Assembly: GCA_038118725.1 (NCBI GenBank)
Contig: JAYOIK010000011.1
Location: forward strand, 13,975 to 77,974
DNA: 64,000 nt
Direction: 5' to 3'
DNA from: JADHLJ01 sp038118725
GTDB lineage: Bacteria; Pseudomonadota; Alphaproteobacteria; Thalassobaculales; Thalassobaculaceae
This document shows positions 1-9,296 of this stretch, one piece after another. The position numbers and the translations under genes were made by a program. The notes under the pieces were generated by a model, which was given only the letters and a program-made list of their open reading frames with translations, ran no database searches and was not told the DNA's origin. Within the stretch, counting starts at the first letter, position 1. Every line of letters starts with the position of its first letter.

Positions 1-1704
1 GAACCGCTCCGGGATATCGGCAAGCCTCAGAATATCGGCGCGAGCGAAACGGATCGAGTCGATCCCGAGATCCGCGCTCTTGCGTTTGGCATGGGCCAGG
101 CTGGGTCGGCTGAGATCGATCGCCAGGATCGACGCGCCGCGATAGGCCATCGCCGCCTGAACCGCTTGCCGACCGGTGCCGCAACCGGCGATCAGAACCC
201 GGGGCCGCTCCGGCAAGGGCGCGAGGGATGGGGAGTTGGGTAGGATCTCGCCCAGGATCTGCGCCGCCGGGTCGATCGGCTCGGTACGCGCGAGACTGTT
301 CCAGCGTGGATAGGGATTGTCTTCGTATTGAGCCCGAACCAATGCGGAAACACTGTCGTCGATCGGAGTCAGATCCGGAATCGTTGTCGCGATTTCTTCC
401 TCGCGGGCGCGGTCGAGGATCAGGATGTCGAGATCCTCGGCCAGCTCCGCCTGGACGCGCCGCCGCCCCGCCGTCGCCCAAAGCCGCGCTGCCTCGATCG
501 GCGTCAACGCCCGATAGGCGGCAATCAGGTGCAGCGCGACGGGATCGGGATCGTCCCCCGCTTGGATTGTCGCGACCAAATCGGCCAGCATCGCGTCCAG
601 CGCGCGCTCCTCCTCCGCGTCGACGGGCCAAAGATATTCGTTCAGAACCCCTTGCCGAGCCAGCGCCCTGGCTAGTTTCGCGTATCCAGCGGGAAGGACT
701 CGATAGCGGGTATACGCCATGAGAATCAGCCGCCGAAGGATCACCAGGTCGGCTTCCAGATTCGGATCGCTTACCAACGAGTCCATCAGATGCGCGGTAA
801 GCAGATCATCGCTTGCCTCTGGTATCGCGGGCAGGCCGTCGGGGGCGGCGCGCCGTCTCTCCTCGCCGAACCAGTCGAGCAGATCCCGCCAGATCAGCGG
901 CTGGGTAACCTGGTTGAGGGTATTGCTCTCGACATCGGGGCTGCGAAGACAGGTGATCAGAAGCGCGCGGACCGTCTCGCTCCGAGCCGCGTCTCCCTCC
1001 AGCCTCGCCAAGGCTTCCGCCGCCCCGGCCAGGACCTTCGGCGCCTCCGGAGCCAGGGCAACGGCCCGGCTGTAGTACGGGATCGCCGCCGTCAACCGCC
1101 CCGCGTCACGAAGCACGTTCGCCAGAAAGAGATTGGTCTCCACGGCGCGCGGCGCGATGCGATGGGATCGGACGAAAAAGCGGATCGCCGATTCCGGGCA
1201 CTCCTCGTCCAAGGCCAGCACACCTAGATTACCGGCCGCCAGACCGGAGCCCGGCTCGAACACCGCGGCCCGCCTGAAACAGGCCCGCGCCCGGTCCGGC
1301 CGACCACCGGTCAAATGCAAGCCACCGAGATTAATCAGGCTTTCGCCGTGATCCGGCGCCAGTTTCAATCCCCGGCGATAATGACTGACCGCCTGATCGG
1401 TTTCCTGGAGGCTCGCCATTGTATTCGCGAGATTGTAGCGTGCCTCCAGATAGTCCGGTCCGACCACCAGCGCGCGCCGCAGGTTGATCAACGCGGCGTC
1501 CGTCATCCCCCGCGCGAGCTGCGTCGCCGCCAGGATGCGGCGCAGGTTCGGATCCGCCGGGACAAGCTCCAGCAAAAGCCGAGCATGGCTTTCGGCTCGC
1601 GGATAGTCACCGGTGGCGAAACTCCTGGACAGCCCGGCCACCGCGGCGCGCGCCGCGTCCGGATCGGGGCCTCCGCCGGAGTCGGATTGGGAGGTGGTGA
1701 CCAT
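1..1704 (-). CDS. TPR-repeat protein with C-terminal SAM methyltransferase domain (3' end cut by window edge)
   Basis: This is an open frame of 568 codons running from an ATG at 1704 off the left edge, so the C terminus is missing. The first ~200 residues are tetratricopeptide repeats, with repeated patterns such as ALVVGPDYLEARYNLANTMA and AESLxNLGG-type helices. A linker of ~280 residues follows. From about residue 495 comes a Rossmann methyltransferase start: PRVLIAGCGTGRQ (SAM-binding motif I), then SILAIDLS, the acidic end of beta 2. TPR-methyltransferase fusions of this kind are common in Rhodospirillales, where the substrate is usually unknown. A purine-rich GGAGCGAGACGAAAGC precedes the ATG. 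Protein or small-molecule methylation is inferred; the target is not visible. Confidence 0.85.
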   Translation of the reverse strand, partial: MVTTSQSDSGGGPDPDAARAAVAGLSRSFATGDYPRAESHARLLLELVPADPNLRRILAATQLARGMTDAALINLRRALVVGPDYLEARYNLANTMASLQETDQAVSHYRRGLKLAPDHGESLINLGGLHLTGGRPDRARACFRRAAVFEPGSGLAAGNLGVLALDEECPESAIRFFVRSHRIAPRAVETNLFLANVLRDAGRLTAAIPYYSRAVALAPEAPKVLAGAAEALARLEGDAARSETVRALLITCLRSPDVESNTLNQVTQPLIWRDLLDWFGEERRRAAPDGLPAIPEASDDLLTAHLMDSLVSDPNLEADLVILRRLILMAYTRYRVLPAGYAKLARALARQGVLNEYLWPVDAEEERALDAMLADLVATIQAGDDPDPVALHLIAAYRALTPIEAARLWATAGRRRVQAELAEDLDILILDRAREEEIATTIPDLTPIDDSVSALVRAQYEDNPYPRWNSLARTEPIDPAAQILGEILPNSPSLAPLPERPRVLIAGCGTGRQAVQAAMAYRGASILAIDLSRPSLAHAKRKSADLGIDSIRFARADILRLADIPERF

Positions 1705-1765
1705 GCTTTCGTCTCGCTCCGATGGCTGGATCGGCAATCCAGCCGGTCTCGGGTTTCCGAAGGCC

Positions 1766-2170
1766 TTACTGCAGCCGCCGGCCACTGCTCTCCTCGGGCG
1801 CCGGCGGGCGGGCCGCGGGCGATGCCTGATGATGCACCATGCGCCAACCCTCGGCTTCCTTGACAAAGATGTTGGTCGCCACCAGCGCGCCCTGGCCGAT
1901 CAACTCGTAACAGGTCACGAAACAGACATCGTCCGACAGAAATCGCGCCTTGGCCCCCTGGCAGGCGATATTCGGCGAGCCCGGTCCCGACAGAATATTT
2001 GCCCAGCTTTCCATCACCGCCTCATGGCCCGACAGAGGCGCCCAGCCCGGATGGATGCAGACCACCGGCGCGTCCCGCGACCAAAGCGCCTTCAACGCGT
2101 CGAGGTCACGGGTGGTGAAGGCGTTGTAGAACGCGTCATTGGCGAACAGAACGGCGGCTTCCTCGCTCAT
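1766..2170 (-). CDS. SnoaL-like / DUF4440 nuclear transport factor 2 family protein
   Basis: This 134-residue protein is close to the usual length for the NTF2-like cone fold. It begins with a helical stretch (FYNAFTTRDLDALKALW), followed by the typical HPGW...GHEAVMESW segment and ends in strands around FVTCYELIG and WRMVHHQAS. This pattern is common in SnoaL_3/DUF4440 proteins, which may be small hydrolases or isomerases or may only bind ligands. It starts 16 bases downstream of an SDR gene on the same strand, so it is probably the last gene of the operon that also encodes the Rieske oxygenase. The exact role is unknown. The last ~15 residues are Pro/Arg-rich and probably disordered. Confidence 0.8.
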   Translation of the reverse strand: MSEEAAVLFANDAFYNAFTTRDLDALKALWSRDAPVVCIHPGWAPLSGHEAVMESWANILSGPGSPNIACQGAKARFLSDDVCFVTCYELIGQGALVATNIFVKEAEGWRMVHHQASPAARPPAPEESSGRRLQ

Positions 2171-2186
2171 GATCGCGCGCCCGCCC

Positions 2187-2936
<750 letters not shown>

Positions 2937-2959
2937 TCTCTACTCCTGGATTAGGTCGG

Positions 2960-4111
2960 TCATAAGGTTGCGCCAACCGCCCTGGCGGCGGCCTTTTCGA
3001 AATGATGCAGAGCCGGCTCGTTCCGACCGTAAATGATGTGCTTCTGGGCGCCAGAGAGCATGCCCGATTGAATCCCCTCGCCGGCGGGAAAATCCTCGGT
3101 CTCGACGGTGCGTAGGACCAGGTCGAGATTCCGACGCCAATGCTCCAGCGCCTTGTCGTTGGTCACCGGCTCGGGAATGTAGAACTCCAGATAGACCTTG
3201 CATTCATCGGTCTTGCCCTCGACCGGATAGATCTGCCAAATCTCGAGATGGTCGATCTGAACCACGACCACGGTATTGGGGAAAAGCTGATAGACGATCG
3301 CGGAATGCTTCACCAGATCCCAATCGGCCTCGGCCTGATCATGCATTTCGACGATGCCGCGGCGTGGAAAAATCTCGCGCAGGTTCTGGCCGAACCCGTC
3401 GACCACGCAGAGATTGGGAAAGAAGATCGGCCCCACGGTCTCCTTGTGCAGGATCGGAAAATGATAGGGCTCGAGGAAAGTGTCGATCGCGATCTTCCAG
3501 TTCATCTTCCAATGGCCGACCCGGGTGTCGTGATGGTGATAGCCGGCGAAGTCGTAGCTGGCGAACTCCGCGTCCAGTCCTTCCAGATTAGGGCTTGGAT
3601 TGGCGGAGATCTCCGGTCGCGGCGCCACCCAGATCATGCCGTGACGCTCTTCCAGCGGCAGCTCGGTCAGCCCGTAAAGCGCTTGCTCCACTCCGTCGAA
3701 ATTGCGCCGGTCCGGAATGCCGATGAGATGCCCTCGGGTATCGTATGTCCAGCCATGGTAGGGGCAGGTGAAGCTGCGGCCCGCCTTGCCGCAACCCTCG
3801 GCCAGCCGCGCGCCGCGATGCCGGCAGACATTTAGATAGCCGCGCGCGCGCCCATCGACGTCGCGGGTGACAAGGATCGGCACGCCGAGATCGTCATTGG
3901 TGAGAAAATCGCCGGGCTCGCGGATCAGACAAGAGAGACCGACATATTGCGGCATGCCGAGAAACAATTGCTTCCACTCGCGATCCAGGCGGTCGGGGCA
4001 GGTGAAGGCCTCGACCGTGTTATGAGCGATCGCGTCGACCGTGTCGGTGGTCTTGGCCTCGAGATGGGCGAGGATGCGTTTCGAGAGCGCGATTTGTGTC
4101 GGCTGGTCCAT
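2960..4111 (-). CDS. Aromatic ring-hydroxylating dioxygenase, alpha subunit (Rieske)
   Basis: A 383-residue Rieske non-haem iron oxygenase. The Rieske [2Fe-2S] ligands are visible as C96-R-H98 and C116-P-Y-H119. The mononuclear iron site is in IDTFLEPYHFPILH, with H217 and H222 and the bridging D210 (numbering from the chosen start). No beta subunit, ferredoxin or reductase lies nearby, so electron supply must come from elsewhere. The ATG at 4144 would overlap the upstream SDR by 23 bases and has no ribosome site. The ATG at 4111 has AGTAGG six bases upstream and leaves a 10-base gap, so I prefer it. The enzyme likely hydroxylates or demethylates an aromatic or quaternary-amine substrate; which one is unknown. 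Confidence 0.9.
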   Translation of the reverse strand: MDQPTQIALSKRILAHLEAKTTDTVDAIAHNTVEAFTCPDRLDREWKQLFLGMPQYVGLSCLIREPGDFLTNDDLGVPILVTRDVDGRARGYLNVCRHRGARLAEGCGKAGRSFTCPYHGWTYDTRGHLIGIPDRRNFDGVEQALYGLTELPLEERHGMIWVAPRPEISANPSPNLEGLDAEFASYDFAGYHHHDTRVGHWKMNWKIAIDTFLEPYHFPILHKETVGPIFFPNLCVVDGFGQNLREIFPRRGIVEMHDQAEADWDLVKHSAIVYQLFPNTVVVVQIDHLEIWQIYPVEGKTDECKVYLEFYIPEPVTNDKALEHWRRNLDLVLRTVETEDFPAGEGIQSGMLSGAQKHIIYGRNEPALHHFEKAAARAVGATL

Positions 4112-4121
4112 GGCGGGCCTA

Positions 4122-4886
4122 CTAGAGGAAAACGGTTCCGCCATCGACCATCAGGGTCTGGCCGGTGACGAATTTGGAGGCATCGCTGGCGAGGTAGAGG
4201 ACGGTACCGGACAGATCCTCGGGTTGCAGGTTGCGCTTCAGGGTCTGCTGATCGGCGATCACGCCGGCGACCCGTTCGAGCCGATCGCCGAAGAACTCGC
4301 TGGTTCCCTCGGTCATCACCGCCGAGGGCCCGATCGCGTTGACCCGGATCCAGTCGCGGCCAAGCTCGCGCGCGAGCGAGCGGGTCATGCCGATCACCGC
4401 CGCCTTGGAAGTCGAGTAATGCAGCCCGTAGGGCAGGCCGGCGACCGCCGCGAGCGAGGAGATGTTGATGATCGAGCCGGATTTCTGGGCCTTCATCGGC
4501 CCGATCACGGCCTTGCAACAGCGCCAGATGCCGTTGACGTTGACATCCATGCAGGCGTCCCACTCGTCCGTCGGAAGGCTTTCGAAACGTCCGCCCTTGA
4601 GCGAGCCGTAGAGGGCCGCGTTGTTGACCAGAACGTCGATACGCCCGAACTCCGCCATCGCCCGCTCGGCCATGGCATCGCAGCTCGCCTGGTCGCGAAC
4701 ATCCAGGTCGACGGAGATACCCTTGCCGCCACCGGCGGTGATCGCGGCGACCGTATCGGCGCAATCCAGCACGTCACCGGCCACGACATTCGCGCCGGCC
4801 GCCGCCAGTTTCTCGGCGTATTCCCGACCGAGGCCTCGCCCGGCTCCGGTGACGATCGCGGTTTTTCCATTCAGATCGGCTGTCAT
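4122..4886 (-). CDS. SDR family oxidoreductase
   Basis: A 254-residue short-chain dehydrogenase with TGAGRGLG at about residue 14, the VNNAALYG motif, and the catalytic block NISSLAAVAG...YSTSK. The C terminus (TLMVDGGTVFL) is standard for the family. It is the first gene of the minus-strand operon that continues with the Rieske oxygenase, a second SDR and a SnoaL-like protein. Its promoter should lie between 4887 and the scaffold gap. Its product probably acts in the same degradation route as the oxygenase, but the substrate is not known. Confidence 0.9.
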   Translation of the reverse strand: MTADLNGKTAIVTGAGRGLGREYAEKLAAAGANVVAGDVLDCADTVAAITAGGGKGISVDLDVRDQASCDAMAERAMAEFGRIDVLVNNAALYGSLKGGRFESLPTDEWDACMDVNVNGIWRCCKAVIGPMKAQKSGSIINISSLAAVAGLPYGLHYSTSKAAVIGMTRSLARELGRDWIRVNAIGPSAVMTEGTSEFFGDRLERVAGVIADQQTLKRNLQPEDLSGTVLYLASDASKFVTGQTLMVDGGTVFL

Positions 4887-5237
4887 GACTTTCTTCCCGT
4901 TTTGGCGGCGTATCAGGTCTCGCTGCTATCCATGCGCTTGCGAGGGTAACCATACCGCGCCGCAAGCCAAGACCAAATCGTCGCGCGCCCCCGAAGCTTT
5001 GCTTTCGCGGATGATAGCAACCGTCGAGAGCGGGAACTATCGATCACGTCGCCTCACGAAGTGTTCAATTGGTGTTTACCCNNNNNNNNNNNNNNNNNNN
5101 NNNNNNNNNNNNNNNNNNNNNNNNNNNNNNNNNNNNNNNNNNNNNNNNNNNNNNNNNNNNNNNNNNNNNNNNNNNNNNNNNCCCGAAGATCGCCCGAAGA
5201 TCGGTAGAGGTCTAGTTGCGTGCAATGGGGGAGCATC
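4887..5237. other. Intergenic region with scaffold gap (100 Ns at 5082-5181)
   Basis: Exactly 100 undetermined bases at 5082-5181 split this divergent intergenic region, a usual placeholder for a gap of unknown size. The left flank carries no coding signal I can support. The right flank has an 11-base tandem duplication (CCCGAAGATCG twice, about 5182-5203) directly next to the gap. This could reflect a repeat that broke the assembly. Any frame reading across the Ns is not real. The promoters of the SDR/Rieske operon and of the DUF302 gene should lie here. Confidence 0.9.
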
Positions 5238-5711
5238 ATGAAAGCGATTTGCGCCAGTCTCGTTCTGGCGGTTCTAATGACGGCGCCCGCGCGGGCGGAA
5301 AACCCCGCGCCGTATTCCGGCATGGTCACGGTCGAGACCGGAAAGCCGTTCAAGGACTTTGTGAAAGCCGTCCGTCCGGCGATCAAGAAGCACAAGTTCA
5401 ACATCGTCGGCGTCGCCTGCGGCAGTTGCGCGGTCAAATCAATGGGCAAGACGGTTCCCGGCAATCGGGTCTTTTTCTTCTTCGCGCCACGCTATGCCGC
5501 GCGCATGCTCACCGCCAGCACCGCCGCCGGCATCGAAGCGCCGGTGCGATTCTATGTGACGGAAAACAGTGACCGGACCGCGACCGTCACCTACCGCCTG
5601 CCAAGTCATGTCTTCGGTGCCTACGAGGTGCCGGAACTGACCGTCATGGGCAAGGAACTGGACAAGATGATGACAATGATCCTGGCCTCGGCGATCCAGG
5701 GAACCAAATAG
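5238..5711 (+). CDS. DUF302 domain-containing exported protein
   Basis: A 157-residue protein. The ATG at 5238 is preceded by GGGGGAG at ideal spacing, which is better than the in-frame GTG at 5220. Residues 1-19 (MKAICASLVLAVLMTAPARA) form a Sec signal peptide with an AxA cleavage site, so the product is periplasmic. The rest matches DUF302: FKDFVKAVRPAIKKHKFNIVG, then NRVFFFFAPRYAARM, then APVRFYVTE. DUF302 proteins are small ligand-binding-like domains of unknown function. The gene stands alone, convergent with the DUF3179 gene eight bases away. Confidence 0.85.
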   Translation: MKAICASLVLAVLMTAPARAENPAPYSGMVTVETGKPFKDFVKAVRPAIKKHKFNIVGVACGSCAVKSMGKTVPGNRVFFFFAPRYAARMLTASTAAGIEAPVRFYVTENSDRTATVTYRLPSHVFGAYEVPELTVMGKELDKMMTMILASAIQGTK

Positions 5712-5719
5712 CCGAGCTG

Positions 5720-7087
5720 TCAGTTCTCGCGCTGGTATAGGTCGCTTCGCGTACCCAGATAGCCGTCCCACGCGAACCAATAGGCTATGTGGCCCGCTAC
5801 TCGGCCAAGGCGCGCCCCGTCGGGGCCGACCAACGCATCCTCCGTCACTTTCCAGGTCTGGTCCGCCGCGATCAGATTCTCGGCGTTCGAACCGGCGGAG
5901 AAGTCCCGCTCGCCACGCTCATAGGCCCGCACGGTGCGACCGGACGCGTCCCCCACCAGCACGACGTTCAATAAACCGACACTGTCATTGATCACCGCGC
6001 CGCCCTCGAAAGCGGTCACGGGCCAGGCCTTGGCGCCGCCGGCGGTTCTGACGCCGAAGACATAATCCTTGCGCTTGACCTGGTCCTCGTTCTCGACCAC
6101 CACCGGGAACATCAGGTCCGGGCTGTCGAAATAGCGCTTGTAGACCACGCCCGACCCGTAATCCCGGCGATGTCCGGTATCCAGGGACAGGACCGTAGTA
6201 TCGGGGTGACGATCCAGCCAGTCCTTCCAGGTGGTGATGACCACCGGGCGAATTTTCAGCTCTATGCCGCTGTCGCGAAGCGGGCCCGATACCGGCTTGC
6301 CGGTGAACTGGTTCCATAGCGAGTCGGTCTCACGGTCGAACATCAATTTGTTGGAACGATACAGAAACCCGGACGAGCCGAAGATCAAGGGCTTCTCGCG
6401 CGGCGGCACCAGTGTCTCGAAGAGAATACCCGATCCGCAGAGCGTGCAATAAGCCAGCGCCAGCGGAACCCCGCCGATCACCTCGTTGAACATCTCGTGC
6501 CATCCCATGATCCTGAGCGGATAGGCACGGGAATCGCCATTGACCGACACGCCGAACACCAGGTCGTCGGCCCGCAGGTAAGTCGCCTCGGCCGCTGGGA
6601 TGCGCTTGGGATTGTCGAGGGATGGGATGCCGTCGACCCTGACTCCGCCCCAGGTAATCTCCTCCAGGCGAATTTTCAGATTTTCTGGCAACGAGAGTTC
6701 ATCGTCCAGGAATCGACCGAATTCGTGATAGATCCGCTTGAACAGTGACAGTTTGATCTCGCGATAGCTCGGATGCGGGGTCACCTCGGGGTGTGCCTCC
6801 TGCCAAAGCATGGCGCCGAACCAATCCTTGATATCCGCGCCGGTGACCGCGCGCACCGTCTTGAGGACCTCGGCCTCGTAATCGTTTCGATAGCGTAGCG
6901 AGAGAATAAGCGTCGCCAAGCCATCCGGATTGCCTCTATCCGCCAGGGTCTTCAACGCTTCGAGCCGGGTTTCATCCTCGGCGTAGAGCGTGCGCGTCGA
7001 CAATTCTCGCACGCTTGCGGTGTCTTGGGCGGAGGCGGGAAGCGCGAGCGTGGCGAGGATTAAACCGTGGATGAAAAGCGCGCGCAT
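5720..7087 (-). CDS. DUF3179 domain-containing exported protein
   Basis: A 455-residue protein with a Sec signal peptide (ALFIHGLILATLALPASA, cleaved before QDT). Residues ~40-110 contain short HEAT-like helices (LKTLADRGNPDGLATLIL). The large C-terminal domain is DUF3179. It shows the hallmark sequence DSRAYPLRIMGWHEMFNEV, then LALAYCTLCGSGILF with two cysteines, then SGFLYRSNKLMFDRET and SLWNQFTG. DUF3179 has no established function; the CxxC-like pair suggests metal binding or redox activity but that is a guess. The gene is transcribed away from the peptide ABC operon and shares its upstream region. Confidence 0.9.
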   Translation of the reverse strand: MRALFIHGLILATLALPASAQDTASVRELSTRTLYAEDETRLEALKTLADRGNPDGLATLILSLRYRNDYEAEVLKTVRAVTGADIKDWFGAMLWQEAHPEVTPHPSYREIKLSLFKRIYHEFGRFLDDELSLPENLKIRLEEITWGGVRVDGIPSLDNPKRIPAAEATYLRADDLVFGVSVNGDSRAYPLRIMGWHEMFNEVIGGVPLALAYCTLCGSGILFETLVPPREKPLIFGSSGFLYRSNKLMFDRETDSLWNQFTGKPVSGPLRDSGIELKIRPVVITTWKDWLDRHPDTTVLSLDTGHRRDYGSGVVYKRYFDSPDLMFPVVVENEDQVKRKDYVFGVRTAGGAKAWPVTAFEGGAVINDSVGLLNVVLVGDASGRTVRAYERGERDFSAGSNAENLIAADQTWKVTEDALVGPDGARLGRVAGHIAYWFAWDGYLGTRSDLYQREN

Positions 7088-7422
7088 TACCGTCTCCGAT
7101 AATTCCGTCTTCCGGCGAGAATACCTGACTTAAGCAATGTTTCTTGGAGATTGAGAATTGGTAACCGCATCGTGACCATTGAGGGCTAATCCCGCGCCGA
7201 TTTCCATTCACACCTGTACAGAACGGGGCTCGATGTTCTAGGCTTTGCGCCGGGAGTTGGTGAACGTGGGGGCACGGCGACGTAGTTAACGCCGGTGTGG
7301 CCCGCGTGACCCAGCCAGATAGGACTGTCGGAATTTGACAATTTCCGCCGGTTTCGGGCCACTCCAACGTGTGGCGTTTGCTCAAACTAGGCGGATAAAA
7401 ATGCCAAGGGAGGCGTGATTCA
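7088..7422. promoter_or_regulatory. Divergent intergenic region between DUF3179 gene and peptide ABC operon
   Basis: These 335 bases contain no open frame I can support and should hold promoters for both directions. A perfect TTGACA lies at 7335-7340 on the plus strand, but the hexamer 17 bases downstream (GCCACT) is a poor -10, so I do not call a promoter with confidence. The same spot lies in a near-palindrome, GGAATTTGACAATTTCC at 7330-7346, which could be an operator. A strong ribosome site, AGGGAGG, sits at about 7408-7414, nine bases before the substrate-binding protein ATG. Confidence 0.4.
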
Positions 7423-9147
7423 ATGAGTGACAAGAGAATCCTAAGCCGCGATGCGCGTCGCTACACGCTAGCGACCGAACGCGCGTACGGGGCGGATACG
7501 CACAGCTATCTGCCGGAACTGTGCGATCAGTTGAAAACCAAGAAGATCGACCGGCGCGACTTCCTGCGTCAGGCGGCGTTCCTGGGCATGACCGCGACCA
7601 CCGCCTACGCGATGGCCGACGTGCTGACCGGAGACGCGCCGATCAAGGCGGCCCAGGCGGCGACGCCCAAGGCCGGTGGTGCCCTCAAGGTCTCCATGCG
7701 GGTGCAGGAAATGACCGACCCCGCCAGCTTTGACTGGGTCGAGAAATCCAACGTCGCGCGCTTCATCGTCGAGCATTTGACCCGCACCCGGGCCGACAAC
7801 GTGACGGTGCCCTACCTCGCCAAGAGCTGGGAAGCCTCTGATGATCTGAAGACCTGGGTGTTCCACCTGAAGGAAGGCGTGAAGTGGTCGAACGGCGATG
7901 ACTTCACCTCGGCCGACGTGGCGCACACGGTCAACCGCTGGCTCGACCCGGCGACCGGTTCCTCCAACCTGGGCCTGTTCGGCGCCATGGTCGAGGAAGG
8001 CGCGGACGGCAAGAAGCGCGGCATCGCCAACGCCGTTGAAGTCATCGACAGCCACACCATCAAGTTCAACCTCAAGCAGGCCGCGCTGGCCATGCCGGAG
8101 AACTTCTACAACTACCCGACGGCGATCGTGCACAAGGGCTTCGGCGCGGATTACGACGCCGATCTGTCGAAGAACCCGATCGGCACCGGCCCGTGCGAAC
8201 TGGCCGACTTCTCGATCGGCGAGCGGGCGATCCTGAAGAAGCGCGCCGGCGCCTATCACGACGGTGCCTTCCACCTCGACGAAATCCAGTATTTCGATCA
8301 CGGCGAGGACACCAATGCCTGGATCGCGGCCCTGGCCTCGCAGCAGGTCGACATGGTCTATCGCGTTCCCAATGACGCCATCGAGACGGTCAAGCGCCTA
8401 CCCTTCGTGGACATCCACGAGGCGACCACCGCGCAGACCGCCGTCATGCGCTTCCGGGTCACCGAGAAGCCGTTCGACGATGTCCGCGTGCGTCAGGCGA
8501 TCGCCGCTTGCATGGACCATCAGGAGATCCTGGACAAGGCCTTCAAGGGTCTCGGCCAGATCGCCGAGAATCACCATGTCTGCCCGATCCATCCCGACTA
8601 CGCGGCCCTGCCGCCGCTCAAGCGGGACATCGAGAAGGCCAAGAAGCTGCTGGCCGAGGCCGGCCATGGCGGTGGCCTGACCGTCGAGATCGCCAATGGC
8701 GATACCGAGGGCTCCTGGATGACCGACGCCTGCGCCATCTTCAAGAGCCAGGCCGAGGCCGCCGGTATCACCATCAACATCAACAAGATGCCGGCCAGCC
8801 AGTATTGGGAAGTCTGGGACAAGGCGCCGTGGGGCTACACGGCCTGGACCCATCGTCCGCTCGGTACCATGGTGCTCGGCCTTGCCTATCGCAAGGGCGT
8901 GCCGTGGAACGAGGCGGCCTACGACAATCCCAAGTTCGACGCCGCTCTGGACGATGCCGAGGGCACCCTCGACGTCAACGAGCGCAAGAAGAAAATGGCG
9001 GTTTGCGAGAAGCTCATCCAAGACGACGCGATCATCCCGCAGCCGTTCTGGCGTTCGGTCTTCAAGGCGACCAACAAGAAGGTCAAGGGCTTCACAACCC
9101 ACCCGACGCTGTACCATCAATTCCAGGATGTCTGGTTGGACAGCTAA
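7423..9147 (+). CDS. Peptide/nickel-type ABC transporter substrate-binding protein (SBP family 5)
   Basis: This 574-residue periplasmic binding protein starts the operon. It has a twin-arginine export signal, D43-R-R-D-F-L-R, followed by a hydrophobic stretch ending AQAA. The n-region before the arginines is unusually long (~43 residues), but the strong AGGGAGG before the ATG supports this start. The mature part is typical of SBP_bac_5: WEASDDLKTWVFHLKEGVKWSNGDDFTSADV near residue 135, and later FDDVRVRQAIAACMDHQEIL. Ligands of this family include oligopeptides, nickel chelates, opines and glutathione; which applies here is unknown. Two permeases and a double ATPase follow. Confidence 0.93.
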   Translation: MSDKRILSRDARRYTLATERAYGADTHSYLPELCDQLKTKKIDRRDFLRQAAFLGMTATTAYAMADVLTGDAPIKAAQAATPKAGGALKVSMRVQEMTDPASFDWVEKSNVARFIVEHLTRTRADNVTVPYLAKSWEASDDLKTWVFHLKEGVKWSNGDDFTSADVAHTVNRWLDPATGSSNLGLFGAMVEEGADGKKRGIANAVEVIDSHTIKFNLKQAALAMPENFYNYPTAIVHKGFGADYDADLSKNPIGTGPCELADFSIGERAILKKRAGAYHDGAFHLDEIQYFDHGEDTNAWIAALASQQVDMVYRVPNDAIETVKRLPFVDIHEATTAQTAVMRFRVTEKPFDDVRVRQAIAACMDHQEILDKAFKGLGQIAENHHVCPIHPDYAALPPLKRDIEKAKKLLAEAGHGGGLTVEIANGDTEGSWMTDACAIFKSQAEAAGITININKMPASQYWEVWDKAPWGYTAWTHRPLGTMVLGLAYRKGVPWNEAAYDNPKFDAALDDAEGTLDVNERKKKMAVCEKLIQDDAIIPQPFWRSVFKATNKKVKGFTTHPTLYHQFQDVWLDS

Positions 9148-9162
9148 GACCAAGACGACGAC

Positions 9163-9188
9163 ACACGGGGGCTTTCGAGCCCCCGTGT
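9163..9188 (+). terminator. Strong stem-loop after the substrate-binding protein gene
   Basis: A perfect 11-bp stem (ACACGGGGGCT / AGCCCCCGTGT) is capped by a TTCG tetraloop at 9174-9177, starting 15 bases after the stop codon. No T-run follows, so it is more likely an RNA-stabilising or partial-attenuation hairpin than a full terminator. Such hairpins commonly raise the binding protein level above that of the permeases in ABC operons. That role is inferred. Confidence 0.75.
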
Positions 9189-9296
9189 TGCTTTCTCGAT
9201 CGACCCCGCGGCAAGCCATCCGCGTAAACCAATAAAACGTCGACGAGACAACGAGGGCGCGAGAATCGCACTCGAATGGGGAACCGGAAGACGACC

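Noticed and set aside
4621..5241. Open frames reading through the N gap
   Set aside because: They depend on undetermined bases translated as X, and overlap a real SDR gene in the other direction.
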